A DNA stretch of 64,000 bases from Geothermobacter ehrlichii (GCF_008124615.1 NZ_VNIB01000004.1:62001-126000), one strand, 5' to 3'; shown: positions 1 to 8,673, counted from the stretch's first letter. Notes: generated from the letters alone by a model not told the origin. Numbers and translations: made by a program.

Positions 1-730
1 CCGCGGTCCAGTCGGCGACAAAACCGACCATCAGCTGGCTCGGGAAGGGCCAGGACTGGCTGCCGACATAGCGTATGTTCGCCACTCGTACGCCGGTCTC
101 CTCGGCCACCTCGCGCATCACCGCCTCCTCCAGGCACTCCCCGACATCGACAAAGCCGGCCACCAGGCTGTAGCGGCCCGGCGCCCAGTCAGCCTTGCGC
201 GTCAGCAGCACCTGGTTCGCCCGGCGCACCAGCACGATGACGCAGGGCGCTACCTGCGGAAAACGGACATCGCCGCACGCCGGGCACGACCGGCCCCATT
301 CGCCGGGCAGAAAACAGGTTTCGCCGCCGCAGCCACCACAGAACCGGCTGGTCTTCAGCCAGCGCGCCAGCTGCATGCCCACCCCGCCGAGGCTGAGCAG
401 GTCGAGGGGCAAACGGGGATCGGAGGCTAGCAGCGACTGCGCCTGCAGTCCGGCGGGCAGCTCCACGGAACCGGAGAGCACCCGCAAACGGCAGGGACTG
501 TCGTCCCAGTAGCCGATGAAACGGTCGGGGGCAACACCCTGCGGCACGGCGTCGTCCCCTGCCGGCAGATGGGAATCGGCGACCGAAACGACCATGGCGC
601 CACGCTGCAAAACCAGCAGCCGGCCCGGCCCGCCGGGATCGGCGTCGGGCGGCGCCAGGTGAAAGCGCCGCTGCAGGCAGCTGCGGTTGAAGGGCAGGTG
701 CAGGGGAGACGGATAACGGTCGGGCAGCAT
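1..730 (-). CDS. nudC: NAD+/NADH diphosphatase NudC (3' end outside window)
   Basis: NUDIX hydrolase that cleaves NAD(H), or NAD caps on RNA, to NMN and AMP. About 243 codons are visible; the C-terminus runs off the left edge. A zinc ribbon (CGGCGG then CPACGD) lies near residues 131-155. It is followed by a complete Nudix box (G-x5-E-x7-REVAEETG) around residues 200-222 and by SQSWPFP. The last is a near match to the SQPWPFPxS signature that separates NudC from other NUDIX proteins, with one Pro replaced by Ser. The ATG at 730 lies 20 bp after the preceding permease stop, so it is probably the last gene of the operon that begins at 4690. The NudC identity is well supported; substrate preference is inferred from the family. 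Confidence 0.93.
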   Translation of the reverse strand, partial: MLPDRYPSPLHLPFNRSCLQRRFHLAPPDADPGGPGRLLVLQRGAMVVSVADSHLPAGDDAVPQGVAPDRFIGYWDDSPCRLRVLSGSVELPAGLQAQSLLASDPRLPLDLLSLGGVGMQLARWLKTSRFCGGCGGETCFLPGEWGRSCPACGDVRFPQVAPCVIVLVRRANQVLLTRKADWAPGRYSLVAGFVDVGECLEEAVMREVAEETGVRVANIRYVGSQSWPFPSQLMVGFVADWTA

Positions 731-750
731 GGGCACAGTCCGCTCGATGG

Positions 751-1968
751 CTAGATGTGGCGCAGGGCTTCCACCGGCTCCAGCTTCGAGGCACGCCAGG
801 CCGGCAGCAGCCCCGCCAGAAAAGCCGTCGTCAGGGTGACCAGGTTGGCCAGCAGCACGTCCTCACCACGCAGCACCGCGTGCAGCACATGGCTGGTTGC
901 GAAATAGCGGTTGGCGCTGGTCAGGGCGGTCAGGTCGATGCCGTAACGCCCCAGGTAGAGGCAGGCCAGGGCGCCGGCCAGGCTGCCGAGCAGGCCGCCA
1001 AACAGGCCCAGCAGCAGGGTCTCGCCCAGTACCAGCCGGACGATGCCGCCGGGACGCAGACCGAGGGCGGCGATGATGCCGAATTCCCGGTAACGCTCGT
1101 AGACCGACATGGTCATGGTGTTGGCAATGCCGAGCGCGACGATGAAGAAGATGATGAGCATCAGCAGGTTCATGGTGCCGTCGTTCAGTTCGATCAGCTG
1201 GGCGACATCGACGGCCAGATCCCGCCAGCCGTCAACCCGGTAGCGGGCGGCGTCGAGCCGGGCGGCGAGCCGGTCGACCCAGAGCCCTTCCTCCCCCTCC
1301 GGCGTCAGGACCGCCAGCTCGCTCACCAGGCCGTTGCCGCCGACCAGTTTCTGCGCCGATGGCAGCGGGATGAAGAGCTGGCCGCGGTTGAAACTGGCCA
1401 GGTCGGTGCGGAAGACACCGTCGACGACAAAGCGGCGGGCGGCGGGCCGTCCGAAGAGGGTGCGCACCATCAGGTTCACCTCGTCGCCGAGCTTGACCCC
1501 GAGACTGGCGGCCAGCTGTTCGCCGATGAGCAGACTTTCCGGTCCGGCCAGGTAGTCGCCCCGCACCAGCCGCCGGGCAACGATGGTCAGCCGCCGCTCC
1601 CGCTCCGGGTCGACGCCGGACAGAACGACGGAGGCGCTGCCGGCGGGACCGATTGCCAGCGCCGGCACCTTCAGCCGCGGTGCGACGACAAGCCCCTCCG
1701 CCGCCAGACGCTTCTGCAGGCCGGCGGCGTCCGGCAGCGGCTTCAATGCCATGCTGTTGGGCTGGTAGCCGGCAGCATGCACCTGCAGCGAGCCGAGATC
1801 AAGCCGGACGGTGCTGGCCACCATCTCCCGGTGCAGCCCCGTCTTCAGGGCAACAAAGATAACCAGGCAGGCCAGGCCGAAGCCTATGGCACCGGCGGTC
1901 AGCAGCGACCGCCGCGGCTGCCGGGCCAGGCCGCGAACGGCCATGCGCAACAGCAAGCCCCCCATCAT
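751..1968 (-). CDS. FtsX/LolE-type ABC transporter permease
   Basis: About 405 aa. An N-terminal membrane anchor (residues 12-35) is followed by a large periplasmic MacB-like core domain. Three membrane segments at the C-terminus form an FtsX domain, with the typical segment ending AALGLRPGGIVRLVLGE and a final EPVEALRHI tail. This is the architecture of permeases in the MacB/LolCDE group, which move lipids, lipoproteins or peptides using an ATPase partner. No ATPase gene is present in the visible operon. The start at 1968 was chosen because it overlaps the upstream methyltransferase stop (ATGA); a longer in-frame reading to 2466 would run antiparallel through that gene and has no membrane-protein character. 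Substrate unknown. The gene neighbours suggest a lipid, by inference only. Confidence 0.85.
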   Translation of the reverse strand: MMGGLLLRMAVRGLARQPRRSLLTAGAIGFGLACLVIFVALKTGLHREMVASTVRLDLGSLQVHAAGYQPNSMALKPLPDAAGLQKRLAAEGLVVAPRLKVPALAIGPAGSASVVLSGVDPERERRLTIVARRLVRGDYLAGPESLLIGEQLAASLGVKLGDEVNLMVRTLFGRPAARRFVVDGVFRTDLASFNRGQLFIPLPSAQKLVGGNGLVSELAVLTPEGEEGLWVDRLAARLDAARYRVDGWRDLAVDVAQLIELNDGTMNLLMLIIFFIVALGIANTMTMSVYERYREFGIIAALGLRPGGIVRLVLGETLLLGLFGGLLGSLAGALACLYLGRYGIDLTALTSANRYFATSHVLHAVLRGEDVLLANLVTLTTAFLAGLLPAWRASKLEPVEALRHI

Positions 1969-2627
1969 TCGCCAACTCCGGGTCGGCGGGCGGTGAAGAA
2001 GGAGACCAGTCCGTAGACGTGGTCGACCCGCCGCACGTCGACGAACCCCGCCTGACGCATCAGCTCCGGCAGATCGCCGCGCAGATTGTCGACCAGCTCC
2101 CTCTGCACCAGCAGCCAGCGGGCGCCCCAGCCCATCAGCCGGCCGGTCAGGGTCGTCGGCCGGTCGACATCGGCGGTGACCAGGCGGCCGCCGGGACGAA
2201 GCACGCGGTGCATTTCGGCAAAAGCCCGCTGCTTGAGCTCGGTGTCGATATGATGGGTGAACATGGAATTGACCACCAGGTCGAAGGAGGCATCGGCAAA
2301 TTCGAGCTTTTCCGCCACGCCTGCAAAAAAGCGCGCCGGCACCTTCCGCCGGGCCGCCTTGCGGCAGGCGATGTCGATCATTCTGGGCGCCGCGTCGATG
2401 CCGATCACCTCGCCGGGCGGCTGCAGCCTCTCCGCGATGAGCAGGGTCAGGCTGCCGGTGCCGCATCCGACATCGAGAATCCGGTCGCCCGGGGCGAAGG
2501 CCATGTGTTCGAGGGTCTTTTCACGAAAGCGCCTCTCCCGGCCGAAGGAGAACCCCTCGATGATCGGATCGTAGAGCCAGGCGACATGATTCAGGTCGCG
2601 GCCGCGGGTCTCAGGCCGCCGTGCCAT
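1965..2627 (-). CDS. Class I SAM-dependent methyltransferase (UbiE/MenG-like)
   Basis: 220 aa. Motif I, LDVGCGTGSL, lies near residues 50-59; motif II includes the acidic residue in VIGIDAAPRMID; the post-motif RVLRPGGRLV is near 148. These place it in the UbiE/COQ5-like Methyltransf_11/25 group, which methylates quinones, lipids and other small molecules. The 17-bp overlap with the prenyl-synthase-like gene upstream and the 4-bp overlap with the permease downstream indicate translational coupling. The partners suggest an isoprenoid or lipid acceptor, but the sequence does not identify it. It lacks convincing UbiE-specific context, so menaquinone methylation should not be assumed. Confidence 0.85.
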   Translation of the reverse strand: MARRPETRGRDLNHVAWLYDPIIEGFSFGRERRFREKTLEHMAFAPGDRILDVGCGTGSLTLLIAERLQPPGEVIGIDAAPRMIDIACRKAARRKVPARFFAGVAEKLEFADASFDLVVNSMFTHHIDTELKQRAFAEMHRVLRPGGRLVTADVDRPTTLTGRLMGWGARWLLVQRELVDNLRGDLPELMRQAGFVDVRRVDHVYGLVSFFTARRPGVGE

Positions 2628-3657
2628 GCAGTCCTCCCAGCGTCTCCGTCGGTTCCTTCCCCCGAGGCCAGAGGGCCAGCAGCTCGCCGACCCCGCGCAG
2701 CCGGAAGAGGTAGCGGATCAGCCTCATGGCGTCGGAAGCCGAAAGCCAGAAGCCGGCCTCCTCCAGCTCGGCAAAGCCGGCCAGGGCCTCACCGATGGCC
2801 CGGGCCAAGACCCGCTCCACCGAGGCGCGGAAGGCCCGGTCAACCGGTTCCGGCTCGCCCTCGCCGTCGAGCAGTTGCTGCAGCCGCTCGCGTTCGGCCG
2901 CTTCCCCCTCGAAACGGATGAAGGAAACCAGGTAGTTGTGCCGCCGGTCGCGGATATCCTCGTAAAAATCGGTCAGGTCGTCGATCACCTGCAGCGCCAT
3001 GCCGATGCGGAAGATCCCCTGGTCGGCGATCTCCAGCGGAGCGAAAAGGTCCTTCTCGATCAGCCGCGGGGCGACGAAGGCCAGCCGCAGCAGGTTTCCT
3101 CCCTTGTGAACATGGATCGAACGCAGAATCTGCGCCGGAGTGAGGATCTCGTGCACTCCGCCTTCCTCCGTCGACTCCTCTTCGCCGATGGGAACCATCG
3201 CCTGAAAGATCTTCTGCTGCACCAGCTGCCGCCGGCCCTCGGGCAGCAGCCCCCGGGCTGCGGCCTCGTCGAGCACCCGGAAGAGAAAGCGGTCGAACAG
3301 CAGGATGTGCATGACGCTCTTGAAGCGGGTCGCCCGCTCCGGAAAACGCAGGGGGAGCATCTCCTTGTATTCGTCGTCGAGCAGATTGTCGGTGCCGGTG
3401 ACGATGCCGCGAATGGCGTGATTGATGGTTCCGTAGAGCAGACGCCGCTCTTCGGGAATGCCGATGGCCCGATAGACGGCGAGAAAGAGAATGGAGAAAA
3501 TGTGACGCTGGGCGTAGCGCAACAGGCCGGCCGGCGGCGGCGGCGGCTTGACGTAGTCCTTGTCCAGGGTCTCGCCGAGCAGCCGGTAGATTTCGGCTTC
3601 CACCTTCCGGTGTTCGCGGACCGAGGGCAGCAGATGTCGCAGGCTGAACAGGCTCAT
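2611..3657 (-). CDS. Class I isoprenoid synthase-like protein (polyprenyl synthetase family)
   Basis: 348 aa from the ATG at 3657, which overlaps the stop of the upstream ICMT-like gene. Two aspartate-rich regions are visible: DNLLDDE near residue 115, a variant of the first DDxxD motif, and QVIDDLTDFYEDI near residue 240, a good match to the second (DDxxD). These bind Mg-diphosphate in trans-prenyltransferases and in head-to-head synthases. The protein is otherwise divergent from ordinary farnesyl or octaprenyl diphosphate synthases: the usual GKxxR substrate segment is not evident and the C-terminus is acidic. It may be a specialised prenyl transferase or a cyclase/synthase using a prenyl diphosphate. 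Family assignment is fairly firm, reaction unknown. Confidence 0.75.
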   Translation of the reverse strand: MSLFSLRHLLPSVREHRKVEAEIYRLLGETLDKDYVKPPPPPAGLLRYAQRHIFSILFLAVYRAIGIPEERRLLYGTINHAIRGIVTGTDNLLDDEYKEMLPLRFPERATRFKSVMHILLFDRFLFRVLDEAAARGLLPEGRRQLVQQKIFQAMVPIGEEESTEEGGVHEILTPAQILRSIHVHKGGNLLRLAFVAPRLIEKDLFAPLEIADQGIFRIGMALQVIDDLTDFYEDIRDRRHNYLVSFIRFEGEAAERERLQQLLDGEGEPEPVDRAFRASVERVLARAIGEALAGFAELEEAGFWLSASDAMRLIRYLFRLRGVGELLALWPRGKEPTETLGGLHGTAA

Positions 3658-4178
3658 CCCTTTTCCTTGCCCCGACCCGGCCGGGGGAGCAGCAGCGGAA
3701 CCTGCTGGCGGTACCGCTGGTATTCTGCGCCGAAGCGGCGCAACAGTCTCGGCTCCTCCCGCCGCAACAGGAACCGCAGCTGCAGCAGCAGAAAGAGCGG
3801 ATAGCAGATCAGCAGCATCGCCGGCGACCGCCAGAGCAGCACTACACCCAGGGCAGCCAGATCGTAGCCGAGCCACATCGGATGCCGGCACCAGGCATAG
3901 ACACCGTCGGTCACCAGTCGCTTCGGCGGGTCCTGGGGCGCCGGCGTCCCCTGGCCGTAAAAGGCGAAATCGGCTGTCGCCCGTTGCACCAGCAGACTGC
4001 CGCCAATCACCAGCAGCACGGCCGCGATCAGGACCGACAGACTCCAGGGCCAGGCACGCCAGCCGAAGAGCCGGTCGAGCAGCAGACCGACGACGACGAC
4101 CAGGCCCGGCAGCACCAGCCAGTAAAAGACGGCCGCCCGCACACGGGACCGGCGCACCACCCTGGCCCGCACGTTCAT
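3654..4178 (-). CDS. ICMT/PEMT-like integral membrane methyltransferase
   Basis: 174 aa with four to five hydrophobic segments. The conserved C-terminal block is present: LVTDGVYAWCRHPMWLGYDL near residues 87-108, corresponding to the G-x-Y-x-x-x-R-H-P motif that binds S-adenosylmethionine in isoprenylcysteine carboxyl methyltransferase and phospholipid methyltransferases, followed by the RREEP...FG..Y..Y pattern. Bacterial members have diverse or unknown acceptors. Its stop overlaps the start of the isoprenoid-synthase-like gene and its start overlaps the NUDIX gene stop, so the genes are translationally coupled. Methylation of an isoprenoid or lipid product is an inference from this context. 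Confidence 0.8.
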   Translation of the reverse strand: MNVRARVVRRSRVRAAVFYWLVLPGLVVVVGLLLDRLFGWRAWPWSLSVLIAAVLLVIGGSLLVQRATADFAFYGQGTPAPQDPPKRLVTDGVYAWCRHPMWLGYDLAALGVVLLWRSPAMLLICYPLFLLLQLRFLLRREEPRLLRRFGAEYQRYRQQVPLLLPRPGRGKEKG

Positions 4179-4690
4179 GGCACGCCGCCTTCCTGCGCCA
4201 GACGCAGCATGGCGAGCATGGTCTTGCCGTCGCGAATACGGCCTTCGGCGATCATCGCCAGCGCCCGGTCGAGACCGACCCGGAAGGGTTCGATGAACTC
4301 GTCGCTCTCCGTCCGCTGCCCGACCTGCCGCAAATCGCCGGCAACGAAAAGATGAATCCGCTCGTCACAGAACCCGACGCTGCTCCAGTACCAGCCCAGC
4401 GGCTTCAGCCATCCGGCCGCCAGTCCCGCTTCCTCGCGCAGTTCCCGTTCGGCGCAGGCGCGGGGGGATTCCTCCGCCTCGAGCCGGCCGGCGGGTATCT
4501 CGATCACTTCGCCGCCCGCCACCGGCCGAAACTGCCGCAGCAGCACCAGCTCGCCGTCGGCGGTCACCGGCAGCACACCGGCGCCTCCGGGATGACGCAC
4601 GATCTCGAAATCGGCCTGCCGACCGTCGGGCAGACGGTGTCTTTCCCGGTGCAGACTCAGAATGCGGCCGCTGTAAATTCGCTCGTCCAT
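4175..4690 (-). CDS. NUDIX hydrolase, ADP-ribose pyrophosphatase type (NudF-like)
   Basis: 171 aa, the usual size for ADP-ribose diphosphatases. The Nudix box G-R-L-E-A-E-E...RELREEAGL spans about residues 69-91. It is preceded by the EIPAGRLE segment and followed by the YWSSVGFCDERIHLFVA stretch typical of the ADPRase group; a proline-containing loop after the box fits ADP-ribose rather than nucleotide triphosphate specificity. It is the first gene of the minus-strand operon and overlaps the next gene by 4 bp. A -10-like TATGAT lies just upstream on the minus strand near 4700, but no good -35 was found. Confidence 0.87.
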   Translation of the reverse strand: MDERIYSGRILSLHRERHRLPDGRQADFEIVRHPGGAGVLPVTADGELVLLRQFRPVAGGEVIEIPAGRLEAEESPRACAERELREEAGLAAGWLKPLGWYWSSVGFCDERIHLFVAGDLRQVGQRTESDEFIEPFRVGLDRALAMIAEGRIRDGKTMLAMLRLAQEGGVP

Positions 4691-4834
4691 CTTCTGTCAA
4701 TCATAGCAGACGTCGGCCCTCCCGACCGGGCGTCTAGATTGTTATTGTCGGAGCAGATTTCGCTTTTGTCAAATCATCCCGAGGCGTTCCGTTATCTCCG
4801 CGTCCGTTCTTCCCTCCCTCGGCTATAATTGAGT

Positions 4835-5497
4835 ATGACCATGGAGCAAAAGGATGTTGGCCTGAGGTTCCAGGGCGGCCGCCTGCTGGCGGTCGGCGAC
4901 ATTCACGGCTGCCACGAACTGCTGTTGCGCCTGCTCGCCGAAGTGCGCCCCCGTCCGGACGACCGCCTGATCTTTCTCGGCGACTACATCGACCGCGGCC
5001 GCGACAGCCGCCAGGTGATCGAGACGCTGCTCGAACTGCGGAAACGGCTGCCCGCCACTGTCTTTCTTCGCGGCAATCACGAACAGATGCTGCTCGATTA
5101 CCTGGACGGCCACGAGCGGCTGCTGTTTCTCGCCAACGGCGGCGCGACGACTCTCGCTTCCTACCGGCACCGGGGCGTCCCGCAGATTCCGCAGTCGCAC
5201 CGGGACTTCTTCCGCGCCCTGCCCTGCCTGCACCGGGAAGCGGGCTTCATCTTCGTTCACGCCGGCCTGCGTCCAGGTATCCCTGTCGCGGAGCAGCGCG
5301 AGGAGGATCTGCTCTGGATCCGGCAGGAATTCATCGCCAGCGACGAGGACTTCGGCGCCACCGTGGTCTTCGGGCACACCCCACAGACGGCTCCCCTGCT
5401 GCGTACCGGCCGCATCGGCCTCGATACCGGCGCCGTCTACGGCGGCCTCCTCAGCTGCTGCGACGTGCTCAGCGGCCGGACCTGGTCGGTCGGCTAG
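4835..5497 (+). CDS. PPP-family metallophosphatase (Ser/Thr phosphatase-like)
   Basis: 220 aa. The three metal-binding signatures of the PPP phosphoesterase family are intact: GDIHGCH (residues 20-26), GDYIDRG (about 49-55) and RGNHE (about 77-81), with a later VFGHTP histidine. Bacterial relatives are PrpA/PrpB-type phosphatases, and some members act on Ap4A. ATG 4835 was taken as start; an in-frame TTG at 4829 and an ATG at 4841 are alternatives. None has a clear ribosome-binding site. A perfect TATAAT lies at 4824-4829, only 5 bp before the ATG, so the transcript may be leaderless. The stop codon overlaps the stop of the convergent U32 gene. Confidence 0.88.
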   Translation: MTMEQKDVGLRFQGGRLLAVGDIHGCHELLLRLLAEVRPRPDDRLIFLGDYIDRGRDSRQVIETLLELRKRLPATVFLRGNHEQMLLDYLDGHERLLFLANGGATTLASYRHRGVPQIPQSHRDFFRALPCLHREAGFIFVHAGLRPGIPVAEQREEDLLWIRQEFIASDEDFGATVVFGHTPQTAPLLRTGRIGLDTGAVYGGLLSCCDVLSGRTWSVG

Positions 5498-6708
5498 CCG
5501 CCGGCCGCCGGCCGGCGCAGCAGATCGCCCGGCCGGGCGCCGGCCGGAAGGGCCATCCGCACCCGGTAGCCGGCATGGGCCGCGGTCAGCGGCCGCCCGT
5601 CAGCGGCGGTCATCGCCTCCACCCGGAAGGCCGAGGTGCGCATGGCGGGTCCGATCAGCTCCAGGGTTTCGCCGGCAAGAAAACGGTTGCGCCCCTCAAC
5701 CAGGCCGCCGGCGTCATCGACCTGCAGCACCACACCGACAAAGTCGCAGCTGCGCAGATAGCGACTCGATACCGTCTCGGTGGCCGCATCCGGACGGGGG
5801 AAGAGAAAACCGCTGTCATAGGGACGGTGACTGACCTTGTCCAGCTCCTCCAGCCAGAGCGGATCGCAGCGCCAGTTCTCCGGTTCCCGCCGCCAGGCAT
5901 CGATGGCAGCCCGGTAGACCCGGGTGACCGCCGCTACATAGTAACGGCTCTTCATCCGCCCCTCGATCTTCAGGCTCTTCACCCCGCAGGCCAGCAGCTG
6001 CGGCAGATGCTCGAGCAGCCGCAAATCACGGCTGTTGAACAGGTAGCTGCCGCGTGCATCCTCCTCCAGGGTGAAGTGCTCGCCCGGGCGGGTCGTCTCC
6101 TGCAATGTCCACGACCAGCGGCACGGCTGGGCGCAGTTGCCCCGGTTGGCGCTGCGGCCGGTCAGTGCCGAGGAGATGAGGCAGCGGCCGGACCAGGCGA
6201 CGCACATGGCGCCGTGGACGAAAACCTCCAGCTCGACATCGGTGGCGGCCGCCAGCTGGCGGATCTCCTCGAGCGAAAGTTCTCGCGCCAGGTTGACCCG
6301 CCTGACTCCGGCCTGTCGCCAGAAGGCGACCGCCGCGGCGTTGGTGGTGTTGGCCTGGGTGGACAGATGGATCTCCCGTTCGGGATCGATCGTTCGCACC
6401 AGCGCCAGCACGCCGGGATCGGAAACGATGTAGGCATCCAGCTCCAGCGGCCTGAGCTCCTCGAGAAAATCCTGCAGCCGCGGCAGCTCTTCCTGGCGCA
6501 GAAAGGCGTTGAGTGTCAGATAGAGGCGCCGGCCGCGCTCGCGGCAGAGCGCTCCGGCGCGACGCAGGGCCTCCAGGTCGAAATTGCCCGCCTGGGCCCG
6601 CAAACCGAACTCGGCGCCGCCGACATAGACGGCGTCGGCGCCGAAATCGAGAGCTGTTTCGAGTTTTTCCATGTCGCCGGCCGGGGCCAGCAGTTCGATC
6701 TGTGCCAT
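5494..6708 (-). CDS. Peptidase U32 family protein, TrhP/YegQ-like (tRNA hydroxylation)
   Basis: 404 aa from ATG 6708. The start MAQIELLAPAGDMEKLETAL matches the conserved U32 N-terminus. The U32 signature E-x-F-x-x-G-x-M-C-x4-G-x-C-x-I-S is exact (EVFVHGAMCVAWSGRCLIS, around residues 159-177), followed by the NRGNCAQPCR cysteine cluster and the KIEGRMKS motif. Members YegQ/TrhP and RlhA carry out prephenate-dependent hydroxylation of tRNA U34 or rRNA in E. coli, and others are annotated as collagenase-like. The length and C-terminal beta-barrel segment fit TrhP best. The reading frame continues upstream to 6840 but has no family similarity there. Confidence 0.86.
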   Translation of the reverse strand: MAQIELLAPAGDMEKLETALDFGADAVYVGGAEFGLRAQAGNFDLEALRRAGALCRERGRRLYLTLNAFLRQEELPRLQDFLEELRPLELDAYIVSDPGVLALVRTIDPEREIHLSTQANTTNAAAVAFWRQAGVRRVNLARELSLEEIRQLAAATDVELEVFVHGAMCVAWSGRCLISSALTGRSANRGNCAQPCRWSWTLQETTRPGEHFTLEEDARGSYLFNSRDLRLLEHLPQLLACGVKSLKIEGRMKSRYYVAAVTRVYRAAIDAWRREPENWRCDPLWLEELDKVSHRPYDSGFLFPRPDAATETVSSRYLRSCDFVGVVLQVDDAGGLVEGRNRFLAGETLELIGPAMRTSAFRVEAMTAADGRPLTAAHAGYRVRMALPAGARPGDLLRRPAAGG

Positions 6709-6826
6709 CGGCAAACATCTCCCAGCAACCGTGTCTTCCACCACCGGCGAAGGCAGCGCGCCCGACCGGCATCCGGTCTCGAGCTTAGCACAGCCGCCGG
6801 CGAAGATGGCAGTCTTGTTGTGTCGC

Positions 6827-6853
6827 TTGACAGGAAGCATAAAACCTTATACT
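6827..6853 (+). promoter_or_regulatory. Sigma-70-like promoter for the CpoB-like lipoprotein gene
   Basis: TTGACA at 6827-6832 and TATACT at 6848-6853 with 15 bp between them, slightly short of the optimum. The region is locally AT-rich, and transcription would start about 45 bp before the lipoprotein ATG. Confidence 0.55.
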
Positions 6854-6902
6854 TTTTAGTGAATTTCGCTTAAGAGGGGTCTGCGGTCCCCCCGGGAAAG
6901 GC

Positions 6903-7598
6903 ATGGCGATCACCCCCATGAACAGCTGGAAATGGATACTGCCGGCCCTGCTGCTGGCCGCCTGCGCTCCCGTGCCGGCGACGACACCCGGCCCGGCTCC
7001 GGCGCCGAACCGGGAACTGGCCGAGCTGCGGCAGGCGCAGGAGGAGACGAGCCGCAGGCTGCAGGTGCTCGAAAGCCGCCTCGCCCTGCTGCAGAAACAG
7101 CTCGAAGAACGGCCGAGCCAGCCCCGGCCCGCGGATCAGCCCCCGCAAATGGGCACCCCAAGCCGCCAAATCGCCAGCCCTGAAGCCGGCCGGCCGAACC
7201 GCCAGGTCGCAGAACCGCAGGCTCCGGAAGACCTGTCGCCCAACCGGCTCTACCTGCAGGCCTTTTCCCTGCACGCCTCCGGACATTACGCCGAGGCGGC
7301 CGACGCCTTCCGGACGTTCGTCAGCCGCTATCCGGAAAACGCCTTCGCGGGCAACGCCCAGTACTGGCTGGCCGAATCCTTCTACCGGCAACATCTGCTG
7401 AGCCGTGCGGCGGTGGAATTCGAGAAAGTGGCCGGGCTGACCCGGTCCGGCAATCCGGGCAGGACCCCGGACGCCCTGCTGCGCCTGGTGGACATCTATC
7501 GACAACTCGGTCAGCCGGTCCTGGCGGAACAGGCTTTGCAAAAGCTTCGGCTGAACTTTCCTGACAGCGCGGCCGCCCGCAAGCTCACTTCGCCCTGA
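6903..7598 (+). CDS. CpoB/YbgF-like lipoprotein with coiled coil and TPR repeats
   Basis: 231 aa. A lipoprotein signal peptide ends in the lipobox LLLAAC, so the mature protein starts at a cysteine near residue 21. A Pro-rich linker and a coiled coil (residues about 37-73, ELAELRQAQEETSRRLQ...) are followed by a second Pro-rich segment. A C-terminal TPR domain (about 108-225) contains the YAEAADAFRTFVSRYPEN and AQYWLAESFY repeats typical of YbgF/CpoB, which coordinates outer-membrane constriction with peptidoglycan synthesis in the Tol-Pal system. No tol or pal gene is nearby, so the functional link is by family only. ATG 6903 was chosen; ATG 6918 would give a more standard short signal peptide. 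Confidence 0.82.
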   Translation: MAITPMNSWKWILPALLLAACAPVPATTPGPAPAPNRELAELRQAQEETSRRLQVLESRLALLQKQLEERPSQPRPADQPPQMGTPSRQIASPEAGRPNRQVAEPQAPEDLSPNRLYLQAFSLHASGHYAEAADAFRTFVSRYPENAFAGNAQYWLAESFYRQHLLSRAAVEFEKVAGLTRSGNPGRTPDALLRLVDIYRQLGQPVLAEQALQKLRLNFPDSAAARKLTSP

Positions 7599-7650
7599 CA
7601 CGGGCGGGGAAAGCGGCCCACCTGCTCAGGTCCATGCCTAGGGGGTTTGC

Positions 7651-8673
7651 ATGAAAAGGACATTACTGCTGTTTCTGGCCCTGTCGCTGCTGGTCGCTTC
7701 CACCGCCCTCGCCGGGGACGAACCGGCGGCCAGAACCTATGTCATCAAGAAGGGGGACACCCTCTGGGGCATTTCCCAGAGATTTCTCAAGGATCCCTAC
7801 TACTGGCCCAATCTCTGGTCGAACAATCCGTTCATCGCCAATCCGCACCTGATCTATCCCGGTCAGAAAGTGCGCATCTACGACGGCCGGATCGAAATCG
7901 TCCCCGAGGTCGTCGAAAAGGAGAAGCCGGCCGAACAGCCCGCCGTCCCCGAACCGGCCAAGAAGGAACCGGCGCCCGAACCGGTAGAAGAAGTGGTCAT
8001 CCGGACCATGGACACGGCAGCCGGCTTCATCACCCTGGATCAGATCGACAGCGCGGGCACCATCGTCGACGCCACCGACGACAGGCTGATGATGGCCACC
8101 GGTGATACCGTCTTCTGCCAGATGAAGAACCTGGACGACGTGACGGTCGGCAACGTCTTCTCCCTGGTCGAGGTCGGCAAGGAGATCACGCACCCGGTGA
8201 CCGGCGAGCCCTTCGGCCGCATGGTCAACGAGGTCGGAACGGTGGAAATCGTCGCCGTCAACGAGCAGGTCGCCACCGGCCGCATTCTCAGCGCCTCGCG
8301 CGAGATCCACCGCTCGCACCTGATGGTTCCCTTCATGCCGCCGCAGACGGAGATCAGCCTGAAAAAATCGACCCGCCCCGCCAGCGGCGTCATCGTCGCC
8401 GCCAAACAGGACAAGATCGGCCTGGGGCAGAACGATATCATCTACATCGATCTGGGCAGCAACCAGGGAATCGAAGCGGGCAACATGCTCTATGTCACCC
8501 GCGAACGCAAGCCCTCCAAGCATGCACTCGTGAAAACCGAACTGAAGCTGCCCGACATGCTGCTCGGCTCGATCCTGATTCTGGAAACCACCCCTGACAC
8601 CGCCACCGCCCTGATCCTCAAGGCGGTGGAACCCCTGCTGCGGGGCGACAGGGTCGTCACCATCGACGAATGA
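7651..8673 (+). CDS. Secreted LysM-domain protein
   Basis: 340 aa with a cleavable signal peptide (LLLFLALSLLVASTALA, cleavage near residue 21). A LysM domain follows immediately (about residues 29-76: TYVIKKGDTLWGISQRFL ... PHLIYPGQKVRIY), which binds peptidoglycan. A Pro/Glu-rich linker (85-112) joins a large C-terminal beta-rich domain of unknown function, repeated in related proteins of this bacterial group. AGGGGG precedes the ATG at good spacing. It probably anchors or senses at the cell wall; no catalytic motif is visible. It is followed by a strong terminator, so it probably ends a two-gene unit with the CpoB-like gene. Confidence 0.83.
   Translation: MKRTLLLFLALSLLVASTALAGDEPAARTYVIKKGDTLWGISQRFLKDPYYWPNLWSNNPFIANPHLIYPGQKVRIYDGRIEIVPEVVEKEKPAEQPAVPEPAKKEPAPEPVEEVVIRTMDTAAGFITLDQIDSAGTIVDATDDRLMMATGDTVFCQMKNLDDVTVGNVFSLVEVGKEITHPVTGEPFGRMVNEVGTVEIVAVNEQVATGRILSASREIHRSHLMVPFMPPQTEISLKKSTRPASGVIVAAKQDKIGLGQNDIIYIDLGSNQGIEAGNMLYVTRERKPSKHALVKTELKLPDMLLGSILILETTPDTATALILKAVEPLLRGDRVVTIDE

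Noticed and set aside
1969-2466. Upstream extension of the permease frame to a 571-aa protein
   Set aside because: It overlaps the methyltransferase gene on the same strand in another frame, gives an Arg-rich sequence, and the start at 1968 fits the ATGA overlap.
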